Below are positions 27,752 through 37,482 of a stretch of 64,000 nucleotides of DNA, in pieces (the first letter of the stretch is position 1; every line of letters starts with the position of its first letter). Made by a program: the position numbers and the translations under genes. The notes beneath the pieces were generated by a model that ran no database searches, was not told the origin of the DNA, and saw nothing but the letters and a program-made list of their open reading frames with translations. Origin of the DNA: Microcoleus sp036705565 (lineage in GTDB: Bacteria > Cyanobacteriota > Cyanobacteriia > Cyanobacteriales > Microcoleaceae). The stretch lies in the NCBI GenBank assembly GCA_036705565.1, contig JAUBUY010000028.1; one strand, written 5' to 3'.

Positions 27752-28783
27752 TTACCTTAAAACACTACCTTGCAAAAAAACGTCCAACTTTTCTGCATAT
27801 TGCCGATTCGCGATCGCACTTGGATGAAGGTCATGAGGTAAATTATTATTGGCAGGTATTTTCAAATCAACAGAAATATCCACCGTAGAAATTCCCTCCT
27901 GACTTAACTCCCCCAACATCTTAGCAGAACCGACATTAATTCCGGCCACAACTAACTTAACACCATTAGCCTCTGCCACCCGGTGAAACTCTTGAATAAT
28001 TGCCTTAGAAACCTCATGGCTTCTATACAATCCCTCTTCAAATTGATTGTAATTAACCTCCAAAAAATGGCTTAATGCAGAAACCCGCATCAGCGGGAAC
28101 TCGCGATATTCAAGTTTTGCCATTTTGTAGGTAAAATTATTTTCTCCATTCAGCCTCGCATCGGGCTGAAATAGAATACCGAGTTTATTCCAAGCAGCCA
28201 TTTGCTTTCTTCTCGCCCTTAACAAAGTATTGCGGCGGTTATGAAATCCCGCATAAGCAATCACCGCAACTTTGGGTTTATTTCCTTGTTTGAGTGCTTC
28301 TTTAAATTGAATCAACGAGTGCAGCGTGCCGTAGCCGTTAACGCCAAAATTCACTATTTCATATTTGGGTAATTTCTCTTGCAACAACCAAGCATAAGTT
28401 TCGCTGTCATTCAATGACCAACCGTAGGTAAATGAACAGCCAAATATCCAAATTTTATGCTTTTTTGACGAAGAATTGTAAGTAGTGAGGGGATGTGTTA
28501 TTCTGAGACTATTATTGAGGTGAGTGGCATTAAATGAGTAATTGCCGTTAAGTGTCACTTTGAATTGACCCGGCAAATGCTTGTAGCCAAGTTCTGAGTC
28601 TTTGGTAAAAAAGTTACCTTTGGGTTCGACGGCAACATCAACATTTTCTATTTGCCAGGGTTTGTATCCCGCAACTCGCAAGACAATTTCAGCCGTGGTG
28701 GTGGATAAAAAAATTGGAAAAATTAGATATGTTATTAATCTGAAAGCAACAGTTTTAGCAAAATCTTTTTCGATCATTAACAT
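27752..28783 (-). CDS. SGNH/GDSL-like hydrolase, membrane-anchored
   Basis: One N-terminal membrane segment (LITYLIFPIFLSTTTAEIVL) is followed by an extracytoplasmic domain. IWIFGCSFTYGWSLND is the block I GxS motif (Ser in GCSFT), VNFGVNGYGTLHSLIQF gives the Gly/Asn blocks, and DLHPSAIANRQYAEKL supplies the C-terminal DxxH pair. This fits SGNH-family esterases or acyltransferases such as those that add or remove acetyl groups on exported polysaccharide. The ATG at 28783 is preferred over a TTG at 28801. It lies at the end of the glycan locus. Its exact substrate is unknown. Confidence 0.75.
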   Translation of the reverse strand: MLMIEKDFAKTVAFRLITYLIFPIFLSTTTAEIVLRVAGYKPWQIENVDVAVEPKGNFFTKDSELGYKHLPGQFKVTLNGNYSFNATHLNNSLRITHPLTTYNSSSKKHKIWIFGCSFTYGWSLNDSETYAWLLQEKLPKYEIVNFGVNGYGTLHSLIQFKEALKQGNKPKVAVIAYAGFHNRRNTLLRARRKQMAAWNKLGILFQPDARLNGENNFTYKMAKLEYREFPLMRVSALSHFLEVNYNQFEEGLYRSHEVSKAIIQEFHRVAEANGVKLVVAGINVGSAKMLGELSQEGISTVDISVDLKIPANNNLPHDLHPSAIANRQYAEKLDVFLQGSVLR

Positions 28784-28865
28784 AATATGAAACGTCAGCA
28801 AAAGTATAATAAACTGCCATGCCAGTATTCTCTAGTTCATGGATCTAATTTAATTAGATTGAGCG

Positions 28866-29085
28866 CACCAATATCAGCAACGGGCTAGAAGCCCGTTCCA
28901 CAATAAAATCTACTCTTTGTGGAACAGGCATTTTGCCTGTTCTTAAGAATGGTGCCACATCTCAGTTTAAACTCACATCTTGCACCAATATCAGCAACGG
29001 GCTAGAAGCCCGTTCCACAAAAAATAAACTTGATTGTGGAACGGGCATCTTGCCCGTTCTTAAAAAGAGTGCAAAATATTGGTTT
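28866..29085. repeat. tandem 117-bp composite palindromic repeat
   Basis: Two units begin at 28866 and 28983, period 117 bp. Each contains the hairpin aacgggctagaagcccgtt followed by a second hairpin, tggaacaggcattttgcctg or its gggc variant. The 302-bp spacer holds nothing else recognisable. Confidence 0.85.
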
Positions 29086-29103
29086 CAGCTAATTGAGTGA
29101 TTC

Positions 29104-30123
29104 CTAATAACCAGGCTCTTCCTCGTACTCAGGAGTCTTAGTTTTCTCAGGAATATTCACGCGAGGAGCCTGGTAAGGCTTCGGTGCCTCATCATCAGCC
29201 CAAGCATCAGCCTCCACATCATCTTCGTACTCCACCACAGGCTGCTTCGGGCGAGAAATCTCGGCGCGAGTGTATTGTGGCTTCGCCTCGTACTCCTCCT
29301 CCTCGTAATCGTCCTCCTCGCCGCCCCAATTATCCTCTTCGTAATCCTCGTAATCGTCGATGGGCTGCTGCTGTACCTGCACCGCGCGCATCGGCGGCTG
29401 GCGAACCGCAGGCCGATTCCACTCTAAATCCTCATCCCAAGGAACTTCCTCCACAGCAGGCGCAGCTACGCGGCTCCGCATTTCCGGTGCAGGTATCCGC
29501 ACGCCTGGGCCCAATTGATTTCCCGTAGCCACGGGTTTCGGATAATAACCTGCCTCGTCCTCTTCTCGTTCCCAAGGTGCTTGGCCCAAACCAACGCGCT
29601 CCAGCAAACCCACACTAAGCTGCCTGAGCCTTTCCTCGGAACCTTCAAACACAATCAAGCGATTCGGGCCGCTGCTGACAATTTCTTCAATCCCCAACTC
29701 GTAAGTGCTGAGAACTTGGTCGGGGATTTGGGGGATTCCCAGGGAAGCGATAATTATAGAAACTAACTTACCGTCTTCGGGGTCGAATCTAAAGCCCCGC
29801 ACCCTACCCAAAAGTTCGCCGGTTTCGGTAATAACTTCGCTGTTAATCAAAATGCTGTAGACTTCAACATCAACATCATCTTCGATCGCGCTCTCATCTT
29901 CCACCAACAGCACGTCGCCGATTTCACTGACATTGCTGAGGAACATAAACCTCGGCATTCCAGCGACCGCAAATATATTATCACGCAGACCGATCGCCAC
30001 AACTTCCCGCCGATCGATGTCCACCCACAATTGACTAACCACCCCCAAGCGTTTACCTCTGTCGCGGGTGATGACCTGAGTGCCTAGAATATCGGAGCGT
30101 TGGCAGATTTGTTCGGATGTCAT
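29104..30123 (-). CDS. PRC-barrel domain protein with acidic tail
   Basis: Two PRC-barrel units are visible: residues about 1-75 (LGTQVITRDRGKRLGVVSQLWVD) and about 85-165 (LINSEVITETGELLGRVRGFRFD). From about residue 175 the chain is low-complexity and strongly acidic, with runs such as DDYEDYEEDNWGGEEDD. There is no membrane segment. PRC barrels are small beta-barrels in RNA-processing and photosynthetic reaction-centre proteins. The gene lies 68 bp downstream of smc on the same strand, so it may belong to the same transcript. The function is unknown. Confidence 0.85.
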   Translation of the reverse strand: MTSEQICQRSDILGTQVITRDRGKRLGVVSQLWVDIDRREVVAIGLRDNIFAVAGMPRFMFLSNVSEIGDVLLVEDESAIEDDVDVEVYSILINSEVITETGELLGRVRGFRFDPEDGKLVSIIIASLGIPQIPDQVLSTYELGIEEIVSSGPNRLIVFEGSEERLRQLSVGLLERVGLGQAPWEREEDEAGYYPKPVATGNQLGPGVRIPAPEMRSRVAAPAVEEVPWDEDLEWNRPAVRQPPMRAVQVQQQPIDDYEDYEEDNWGGEEDDYEEEEYEAKPQYTRAEISRPKQPVVEYEDDVEADAWADDEAPKPYQAPRVNIPEKTKTPEYEEEPGY

Positions 30124-30191
30124 TCTAACTTTAATCCTGATTTATTAAGTACATATATCACTCAACACGAGCGTTAACATAAACTCCGGGA

Positions 30192-33100
30192 CTACAACTT
30201 CAGCCCTATGACTTGAGTATAAGCTCCCCGCGCTTGAGTAACGCCAATTGTACGCTCAGCCGATTGAATCATAGGTCGCCGCAAACTCACAACAATAAAC
30301 TGGGCTTGTTCAGACTGTCGTTTTATCATTCTAGCTAATCGCTCCACATTTGCCCCATCCAGAAACATATCCACTTCATCAAAAGCGTAGAACGTAGACG
30401 GGCGGTAGCGTTGCAGCGCAAAAATAAAACTCAGCGCCGTCAACGACTTTTCGCCTCCAGACATGGAAGCCAGCCGCTGTACGGGTTTGCCCTTCGGGTG
30501 AGCCACCAAATTCAAGCCACTGCTGAAGGGGTCTTCCTGGTCATCTAGCTGGAGATAGCCATCGCCTTCGGAAAGTTCCGCAAAGATAGTCTGGAAGTTC
30601 TCGTTAACCGCGTCGAAAGCTTCTTTAAAAGCGCGCCGCCTGAGTGTGGTAAAATTTTCGATTCTCAACAGCAGTTCAGTGCGTTCTCCTTCCAATGTCG
30701 TCAATTTTTGACTTAATTCTTGAAGGCGTTCTTGAGTGCGGTTGTACTCTTCCAAGGCTAGCATATTGACTGGTTCTAAAGCTTGAATGCGCTTGGCGAT
30801 CGCCTTTACTTCCTGCTGCAATTCCGTCAAATTGGCTTTCTCGACATTTTCAGGAATTGACGGCACGGGGTCGGGCATTTCCGCCCGCTGCGTTTCCAAG
30901 AGAGTGCGGATGGCGGCTAATTGTTCCCGGCGTTCTTGCTGGGTTTCGTGCAGTTTTTGCAACTGCCACTGTAACTGTTGTTTGGCTAAATGCTGTTCTC
31001 GCAATTGAGATTCCGCCCGATCGCGCTCTCCCTTTTCCACGCCCAATTTTTCCTCAATTTCCCCCAAAGTCGCCTTAGCTGCGGCAATTTGTCCATCGAG
31101 TTCTAACTGCTGCGAAACAATGCGATCGAGCGCATCCGCCCCCGCGTTTTGCTGCACTTGCCATTCCTGCAATTTCTCGCTGCCTTCCTTAATTTTCTCT
31201 TCCAAGCGCCCGAATTGATTTTCCAAGTCTACAAGGCGCTGCTGGACGTTTCTCAGAGCCAATTCTCGCTCTTGGAGTTGCGCTTCCAAAGCGCGCAAAC
31301 TCGATTGCATTTGCTGCCATTCGCTGTGACTGTTCGACTCTTCCAACTGCGCCAAAGTTTGCCGGTACTGCTGCAATTGAGTTTCCTGTGCCGGCAATTC
31401 TCGTTCCAGCAACTGCAATCTCGATCGCGAATTAGTTAATTCCTGTGTATTTTTCGCAATTTGCGATCGCACTTGTTCCTGTTGCGCTTGCAAATTCTTA
31501 ATTTCTGAATCCAACTGTTCCAAGCGCAACTGATGTTCGCGCAAATTTTGTTTCGCTTCCATCAATTCTTGGCTGCGAGTTTTGACTGCAACAGAGGCGC
31601 GATCGATCGCAATTTTGCACCGTTCCAATATCCGCTCAATTTCCTCCAACCTTTCTTGCAAAGACGCGATCGTCCTGGCTTCACTAGCAGCCTCACTAGC
31701 CTCAACCGTGCCAAAATGTAAGGTAGATCTATTAGTAGAACTTCCCCCAGTCATCGCCCCGCTAGTTTCCAAAATTTCCCCGTCCAAAGTGACAATCCGG
31801 TACTGTCCCAAATAGCGGCGAGCATCGCTGAGGTTGCTAAACACAACCGTACTGCCAAAAACGTAAGCAAAAATTTCCTGATACCGCGAATCGCAGTCAA
31901 TCAAATTAACAGCCGCATCCACAAACCCAGCCGCGCGCCGCAAATTTTCATTCACCGAATACCTGCCGCCCCTAATCTTATTCAAAGGCAAAAACGTCAT
32001 CCTTCCCGCCCGTTTTTGTTTCAGCAATTCGATCGCAGCAGCAGCCACGCTGTCATCTTCCACCACCATATTTCCCATACGCCCGCCCGCCGCAATTTCC
32101 AGCGCCAACTGATAGCGCGGTTCTACCCTACCCAGTTGAGCCACCAAGCCACAAACTCCGCCAATCCCGCTTTGCGCGACAATTTTTGCAGTAAACGTTC
32201 CCGTCGCTTCTTGCAGTGCTTGAAACTGCACTTCTAGCTTGTCTAATTTGCGCTGTCTTTCCCGCTGTTCTTCCAACAAACGAGTTTGAGTTTCCTGTTG
32301 CAGTTGCAATTCTTGTTCGGCTTCGACTAAAATCTGATTCAGCGATTCTACTTGCAAAGATGCCACGCCTTTGGTTTCCACAAGGCGAGATTGCTGCTCT
32401 TTTTTCGCTGCAATTTCCTGTTCCAATACTTGCAGCGATTGGTTTTGTTCTTGAATTTGACTTTGCAGGCGATCGGCTCTTTCGCCAATGGTAGCTTGTT
32501 CTGTACGCTGCGGTTCCAAAGTTTGTTGAATTGTTTCGATTTGGCGGTGCAGTTCCGTTTGCTGCTGTACCCAAACTTCTGCCGTCGAGGCGATCGCATT
32601 TGCAACTTCCCGACTTTCATCTAAACTTTGCTGGGCTGCGTCCCGCTGTTCCTGAAAACTCCCCTGCTGAGACTTAACATAAGATATTTCTATCTCAATT
32701 TGCTCCAAACTTTGCCGGAATTGCCGAACTTCTTCCTCGGTTTGTGCTATATTAGCCGCCATTTGCCCAGCAGTTTTTTCCAAATCCTGTTTGCGGTTTT
32801 GCAGTTGTCGCCGTTCCGCTTCCTGAGTCGCAATCGTCGCTTGCAAAGCCAACAATTCCGACTCTCCCAAAGCTTTAACGCGGGCATTCAGCGCGTCTAG
32901 TTCGGCGGTTGCTGCTTGAATTTGGGTGCTAATTGTTTGCAGTTGTTCGGTAAGAGATGCCGAAGTGCGATCGCCCGTTTCGATTTGTTCGCGCAGTTTC
33001 CATTCTTGCTGCTGCAATTGCCGGAATTTCAGCACAATTTCCCATTGCGACTTTTCTTGAAATTCCGCCCGCAGCTTTTGATATTTTTCCGCTTTTGTGC

Positions 33101-34206
33101 GATCGGAAGCAAGTCTATCGCGCTGAGACATCAGCTCTTTTTCTACAATCCTGCTGCGTTCTTCCACCTCCTTAACTTCATCCAACTTCTGCCTAGCTAA
33201 AGAGATTTTGCGATCGAACTGAGCCACCCCAGCCAATTCGTCAATGATTTCTCTGCGTTCCTTAGAATTCATCGAAATAATGCTGGTAACGTCTCCTTGT
33301 AGCACGACGTTATAGCCTTCGGGATAAATTCGTAAGCGGTTGAGTTGTTCGTGAAGTTGAGTCAGCGTGCAAGGTTGGCCGTTAATGTAATAAGTTGAAG
33401 TGTAAGTACCTTGGCGAGTTACCCGAAGTTTGCGCGTTACACTCCACTCATCCGATTTTGGATTTTGGATTTTGGATTTTTTATTAGTAGCGAGTAGTTG
33501 TCCGTTGTTGTCTTGACTTGCTGCGATTTCAATCTCTTCTACGTCTTCAACAGATAACTCATCCGATTTTGGATTTTGGATTTTGGATTTTCGATTGGCA
33601 GATGATTGGCCGTTGTTGTCTTGAGTTTCGGCAATTTCTATCCCTTCGACTTCCTCTGCTTCAACAGATAACTCATCCGATTTTGGATTTTGGATTTTGG
33701 ATTTTCGATTGGCAGATGATTGGCCGTTGTTGTCTNNNNNNNNNNNNNNNNNNNNNNNNNNNNNNNNNNNNNNNNNNNNNNNNNNNNNNNNNNNNNNNNN
33801 NNNNNNNNNNNNNNNNNNNNNNNNNNNNNNNNNNNTGAGTTTCGGCAATTTCTATCCCTTCGACTTCCTCTGCTTCAACAGATAACTCATCTGCTGCATT
33901 TTCCTCCTCATCTTCATCCTGGGCGAACCATTCGTCCCCCACATCTTCCAACGCAAAAGTCGCAGTCACGCTAGCTTCGATCGTACCGCGTTTGTTTTGG
34001 GCGCTGTTCACCAAATCCGGCAAACGTTCAGCCCGCATTCCCTTAGAACTCGAAAGTCCGAGACAAAACAGCAAAGCGTCGAGGATGTTGGACTTCCCAG
34101 AACCGTTGGGCCCGGAAACCACAGTAAAACCGGGCAGCACGGGAATGGCCGTCGTGCCGCCAAAAGATTTAAAGTTAGTCAGTTCGATCCGTTTAATGTG
34201 AACCAT
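30192..34206 (-). CDS. smc: chromosome segregation protein SMC (interrupted by assembly gap)
   Basis: The start at 34206 gives MVHIKRIELTNFKSFGG and the Walker A GPNGSGKSNILDALLFCLG. Long coiled coils flank a hinge (GVCGLVAQLGRVEPRYQLAL), and the C-terminal head has SMSGGEKSLTALSF and FYAFDEVDMFLDGAN. SMC dimers organise and segregate the chromosome. A 100-N gap (33736-33835) interrupts the gene. The reading frames on its two sides differ by one base, which an arbitrary gap length explains, so I treat it as one gene. The gap lies inside a tandem array of about 38 codons per unit in the head domain, before the normal DEWSVTRKLRV segment; the array is not part of typical SMC. The true length is therefore unknown. 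Confidence 0.93.
33446..33735 (-). repeat. 111/114-bp in-frame tandem repeat in smc
   Basis: Units start at 33446, 33557 and 33671, that is 111 and 114 bp apart, both multiples of three. Each encodes DELSVEAEEVEGIEIAETQ-like acidic sequence, then DNNGQ, then KSKIQNPKS from ggattttggattttggat heptamers. The array runs into the N gap and resumes beyond it at 33836, so the copy number is unresolved. Confidence 0.95.
33736..33835. other. assembly gap of 100 N
   Basis: One hundred Ns flanked on both sides by the smc tandem repeat. The round length suggests a placeholder, and short-read collapse of the array is the likely cause. Confidence 0.98.
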
Positions 34207-34338
34207 ATGCTAGGAGTAGCTTTGGCTGCTTCGTGAAACTTATCTAAACTTGTCTAAACTCATTTTTAGACACAATTCGATTTCACTTCCTACGCTGTTG
34301 GGTAGACGGCTAATCCCAAGATAAGTAGGCTATTCCCC
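34207..34338 (-). ncRNA. candidate TnpB guide (omega) RNA 3' region
   Basis: IS200/IS605-type TnpB proteins use an RNA that overlaps the 3' end of tnpB and runs past the element's right end into a guide. This 132-bp stretch lies between the tnpB stop and the smc start on the same strand. It contains ggaagtgaaatcgaat (minus strand, near 34275-34290) that could mark the element end. This is inferred from family biology and position; no structure was computed. Confidence 0.35.
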
Positions 34339-35430
34339 TCAAGCCGAGGGTTCCCAATTTAAAATATTCAAACTTGCGTTAAAATCCCGCTCCAAAGATA
34401 TGCCACAAGTAGGACAGTCAAAAGTCCGAACGCTTAGTGGCATATCTTTTTTTGTGCCACAATTTGAGCAAGTTTTCGTACTAGGGAACCACTGGTCTAC
34501 TAGCACTAAACTAGCTCCATACATAAGGCATTTGTAGTCGAGCTGACGTTTGAATTCGTAAAATCCCAGGTCAGATATTGCTCCAGCTAACTTATGATTC
34601 GCCATCATTCCTTGAACATTCAAGTTCTCAATCTTAATTAGCTTGAAAGTTTTAGCTAGGTAAGTTGTTAACTTGTGAAGGAAGTCTAAGCGAATACGAG
34701 CGACTCGTGCATGGATCTGACTAATTTTGTTGTAGGTTTTGCGCTGATTTCGAGAGCCTTTTACCTGTTTAGATGCTTGGCGCTGTAAAGTAGCAAGCTT
34801 GGTTTTCGCTTGCTTTAGCGGCTTTGGTGCATCAAAACTCTGTTGGGTTGATAGCGTGGCCGCATACTTGATGCCGACATCAATTCCTACAGAACCTTCA
34901 GACTGCCCACCGGGCAGGCGCTCTGCATCCACACAAAAGGAAACAAACCAGCGATTACCTTCTTTTGAAACCGTAAAAGTTTGAGAAATAAAACCACATT
35001 CTAACGGCTCAAAAAGTCGAAAAGTTCCCAACGTAGGAATCTTGATAGTGCTACCAGCGACTAACAAAAGTTTACCGTTAGATGAATCAACCGTAAAAGA
35101 TTGACCGTCTCGCCGGCTGGCGAACTTCGGATGACCTGCTTTCCCCGAACGATATCGACTAAAAGCATCTTTTAAGTCAATCAAAGCGTTTTGATAAACT
35201 CGGCTAGACAACTGGTTCATCCAAGCAAATTCAGACGTTTTCTTGACGTGATTGGTGAGAACCTTCTTGACTTCGTTGAGTACCTTCGAGTCGGTAAATT
35301 TCCCCTCACTGTACATTTGAGTTCGCAGGCTCAACCCAAAATTGAAAACTACGCGCCGGAATCCTGCGTGTTTTGCCATCAACGTCGCTTCCTTGTTATT
35401 TAATTTTAGCGCCCGCTTGACAGCAAACAT
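34339..35430 (-). CDS. tnpB: IS1341-type transposon-encoded RNA-guided nuclease TnpB
   Basis: The N-terminal helix-turn-helix region starts MFAVKRALKLNNKE. RuvC-like motifs are intact: GIDVGIKYAAT (first Asp), IKIENLNVQGM (Glu), and ERDFNASLNIL (last Asp). A four-Cys zinc finger, CSNCGTKK then CPTCG, lies between the last two. At 363 residues it is near full length for TnpB (about 370-400). No TnpA transposase is adjacent, so this is a solo tnpB element. TnpB is an RNA-guided DNA endonuclease related to Cas12. It sits directly upstream of smc, on the same strand. Confidence 0.93.
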   Translation of the reverse strand: MFAVKRALKLNNKEATLMAKHAGFRRVVFNFGLSLRTQMYSEGKFTDSKVLNEVKKVLTNHVKKTSEFAWMNQLSSRVYQNALIDLKDAFSRYRSGKAGHPKFASRRDGQSFTVDSSNGKLLLVAGSTIKIPTLGTFRLFEPLECGFISQTFTVSKEGNRWFVSFCVDAERLPGGQSEGSVGIDVGIKYAATLSTQQSFDAPKPLKQAKTKLATLQRQASKQVKGSRNQRKTYNKISQIHARVARIRLDFLHKLTTYLAKTFKLIKIENLNVQGMMANHKLAGAISDLGFYEFKRQLDYKCLMYGASLVLVDQWFPSTKTCSNCGTKKDMPLSVRTFDCPTCGISLERDFNASLNILNWEPSA

Positions 35431-35839
35431 GAAACTTCCTCTCGGTGATTAACTGTGAATAAGTTTAGCAAAGTATTTGGCACTTAAGTTTTACTCTAGG
35501 TTGTTGTCACAGGTTAGCACAGGCAATGGGGCGATCGACAATGTGTTAACTTTCTAGCATTGTCGATCGAACAGATATCTTACACCTTTGTCAACAACCC
35601 AGCCGGCTTTTACTTCAAAAGATCGTTGACAAAGCTATAACATCTGTGATCCGAGCGACCGCTACAAATGAACGTAAATTTTGATACAGATAATTTCATG
35701 AGACTCGATCGACATTATTTATGCGATTAAACCTGAAAGCCTTACCCAGACTGAAGCTTGGCAAATATAATGCCGAGAATCCCTAATGTTACCCCTAGAC
35801 ATATAAAAACTTTCCGGTAAAATCGAACCAAAATTAATA
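35431..35839. other. tnpB-murA spacer with two long inverted repeats
   Basis: This 409-bp stretch has no coding sequence. It holds a perfect 12-bp inverted repeat (35532-35543 cgatcgacaatg, 35558-35569 cattgtcgatcg, 14-nt loop) and a perfect 10-bp one (35586-35595 ctttgtcaac, 35625-35634 gttgacaaag). The murA promoter must lie in the right half; A/T-rich DNA precedes the ATG. Confidence 0.75.
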
Positions 35840-37258
35840 ATGTATAAAGTAACGAAGCGAATTATGGAGGGCAAACCCATTACACCAGCTCAGAACTCAT
35901 CTAACCTGCCAGCTTCACCTGAAAGCGACCAACAAGTATTACAAATTTGGGGTCGCCAGCCCCTTAAAGGACACGTCAAAATCAGCGGCGCCAAAAACTC
36001 GGCCTTAGTCGTCATGGCAGGAGCCCTGCTATGCCCAGAGGATTGCCGTCTCCGCAACGTTCCCGGTCTAGTCGATGTCGCCCGCATGGGGCAAATTCTC
36101 TCGGCTGTAGGAGTCAAATTACAGCAGCACGGGGACGTTTTAGACATCAACGCCAGCAACCTCATAGACGCTCAAGCCCCCTACGAATTAGTCAGCCAAC
36201 TGCGGGCGAGCTTCTTTATTATCGGCCCACTGCTAGCGCGTTTGGGATTTGCCAAAGTACCCTTGCCCGGTGGGTGCGCCATCGGTGCCCGACCCGTTGA
36301 ACTCCACGTTCGCGGTTTGCAAGCCCTCGGTGCCGAAGTCCACATCGACCACGGCACCGTTCACGCTTACGTCAAAGGGCCGAACCGCCGCCTGAAAGGA
36401 GCCAAAATTTATTTGGACTACCCCAGCGTTGGCGCAACTGAAACTTTGATGATGGCGGCGACTCTGGCCCAAGGAGAAACCGTGATTGAAAATGCGGCTC
36501 AAGAGCCGGAAGTCGCAGATTTGGCGAATTTCTGCTGCGCCATGGGAGCAAAAATTCAAGGCGCTGGCACGAATACGATCGTCATTTCGGGAGTTCCCAA
36601 GCTGCACGCGGTAGACTATCCAATTATTCCCGATCGCATTGAAGCCGGAACATTTTTAGTAGCCGGAGCCATCACTCACTCCGAAATCAGTTTGTCGCCG
36701 GTAATTCCCGACCACCTGACCGCAGTCATTGCCAAATTGCAGACAATTGGGGCGAAAATTATTGCAGAATCCCCCGACATTTTGCGGATAGTTCCCGGCC
36801 AAACTCACTCGGCCACAGACATCGAAACTCTGCCTTACCCTGGTTTCCCCACAGATATGCAAGCTCAGTTTATGGCTTTGCTGACGCTGAGCGAGGGCGA
36901 CAGCTTGATCAAAGAAACCGTGTTTGAGAATCGCTTGCGCCACGTAGCAGAACTCAACCGCATGGGCGCCGACATTCGCCTTAAAGGCAATGTCGCGATT
37001 GTGCGCGGAGTGTCGCGGCTGTCGGGTGCGCCGGTAGTGGCAACAGATTTGCGGGCTTCGGCGGCGTTAGTGTTAGCGGGACTTGCAGCCGATGGTGTCA
37101 CCACCATCAGCAGCTTGCAGCATTTAGACCGCGGCTACGAGCAGTTAGAGGTGAAACTGCAAAAATTGGGCGCGAATTTGCGACGCGTGAAAGAGGGTAC
37201 AGACCCGGCGACTGCTGAGGCTCCTGTCAATCCCGTGCGATCGGGTTTAAACTGTTAA
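35840..37258 (+). CDS. murA: UDP-N-acetylglucosamine 1-carboxyvinyltransferase
   Basis: MurA transfers enolpyruvate from PEP to UDP-GlcNAc, the first committed step of peptidoglycan synthesis in the cytoplasm and the target of fosfomycin. KISGAKNSALVVMAGALL is the N-terminal signature; PLPGGCAIGARPVELH holds the catalytic loop Cys (GGC), so fosfomycin sensitivity is expected from the residue alone. RLKGAKIYLDYPSVGATE and PYPGFPTDMQAQFMAL confirm the family. An N-terminal extension of about 35 residues precedes the conserved core; a start eight codons later (MEGKPITP) is possible. Confidence 0.97.
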   Translation: MYKVTKRIMEGKPITPAQNSSNLPASPESDQQVLQIWGRQPLKGHVKISGAKNSALVVMAGALLCPEDCRLRNVPGLVDVARMGQILSAVGVKLQQHGDVLDINASNLIDAQAPYELVSQLRASFFIIGPLLARLGFAKVPLPGGCAIGARPVELHVRGLQALGAEVHIDHGTVHAYVKGPNRRLKGAKIYLDYPSVGATETLMMAATLAQGETVIENAAQEPEVADLANFCCAMGAKIQGAGTNTIVISGVPKLHAVDYPIIPDRIEAGTFLVAGAITHSEISLSPVIPDHLTAVIAKLQTIGAKIIAESPDILRIVPGQTHSATDIETLPYPGFPTDMQAQFMALLTLSEGDSLIKETVFENRLRHVAELNRMGADIRLKGNVAIVRGVSRLSGAPVVATDLRASAALVLAGLAADGVTTISSLQHLDRGYEQLEVKLQKLGANLRRVKEGTDPATAEAPVNPVRSGLNC

Positions 37259-37475
37259 TTAGTCATTAGTCATTAGTCAGCAGTCATTAGTCATTAGGAA
37301 GAAGGAAAAAGGAAGTTCGGCAACGGATTCTGTAGCGGATGTAACGGATGTCAGGAAGAAGGAAGAAGGAAGAAAATTCCCAATTCCCAGTTCCCAATTC
37401 TCAATTCCCAATTCCCAATGACCAATGACTAATGACCAATGACCAATGACTAATGACTAATGACTAATGACTCAG
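37259..37475 (+). repeat. mixed heptamer/hexamer tandem repeats
   Basis: The stretch between murA and the protease gene is nearly all short tandem repeats: attagtc units (37260-37300), gaagaagga tracts, ccaattc units (37377-37420) and aatgact/aatgacc units (37420-37475). No gene is seen. Confidence 0.9.
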
Positions 37476-37482
37476 GATTAAA

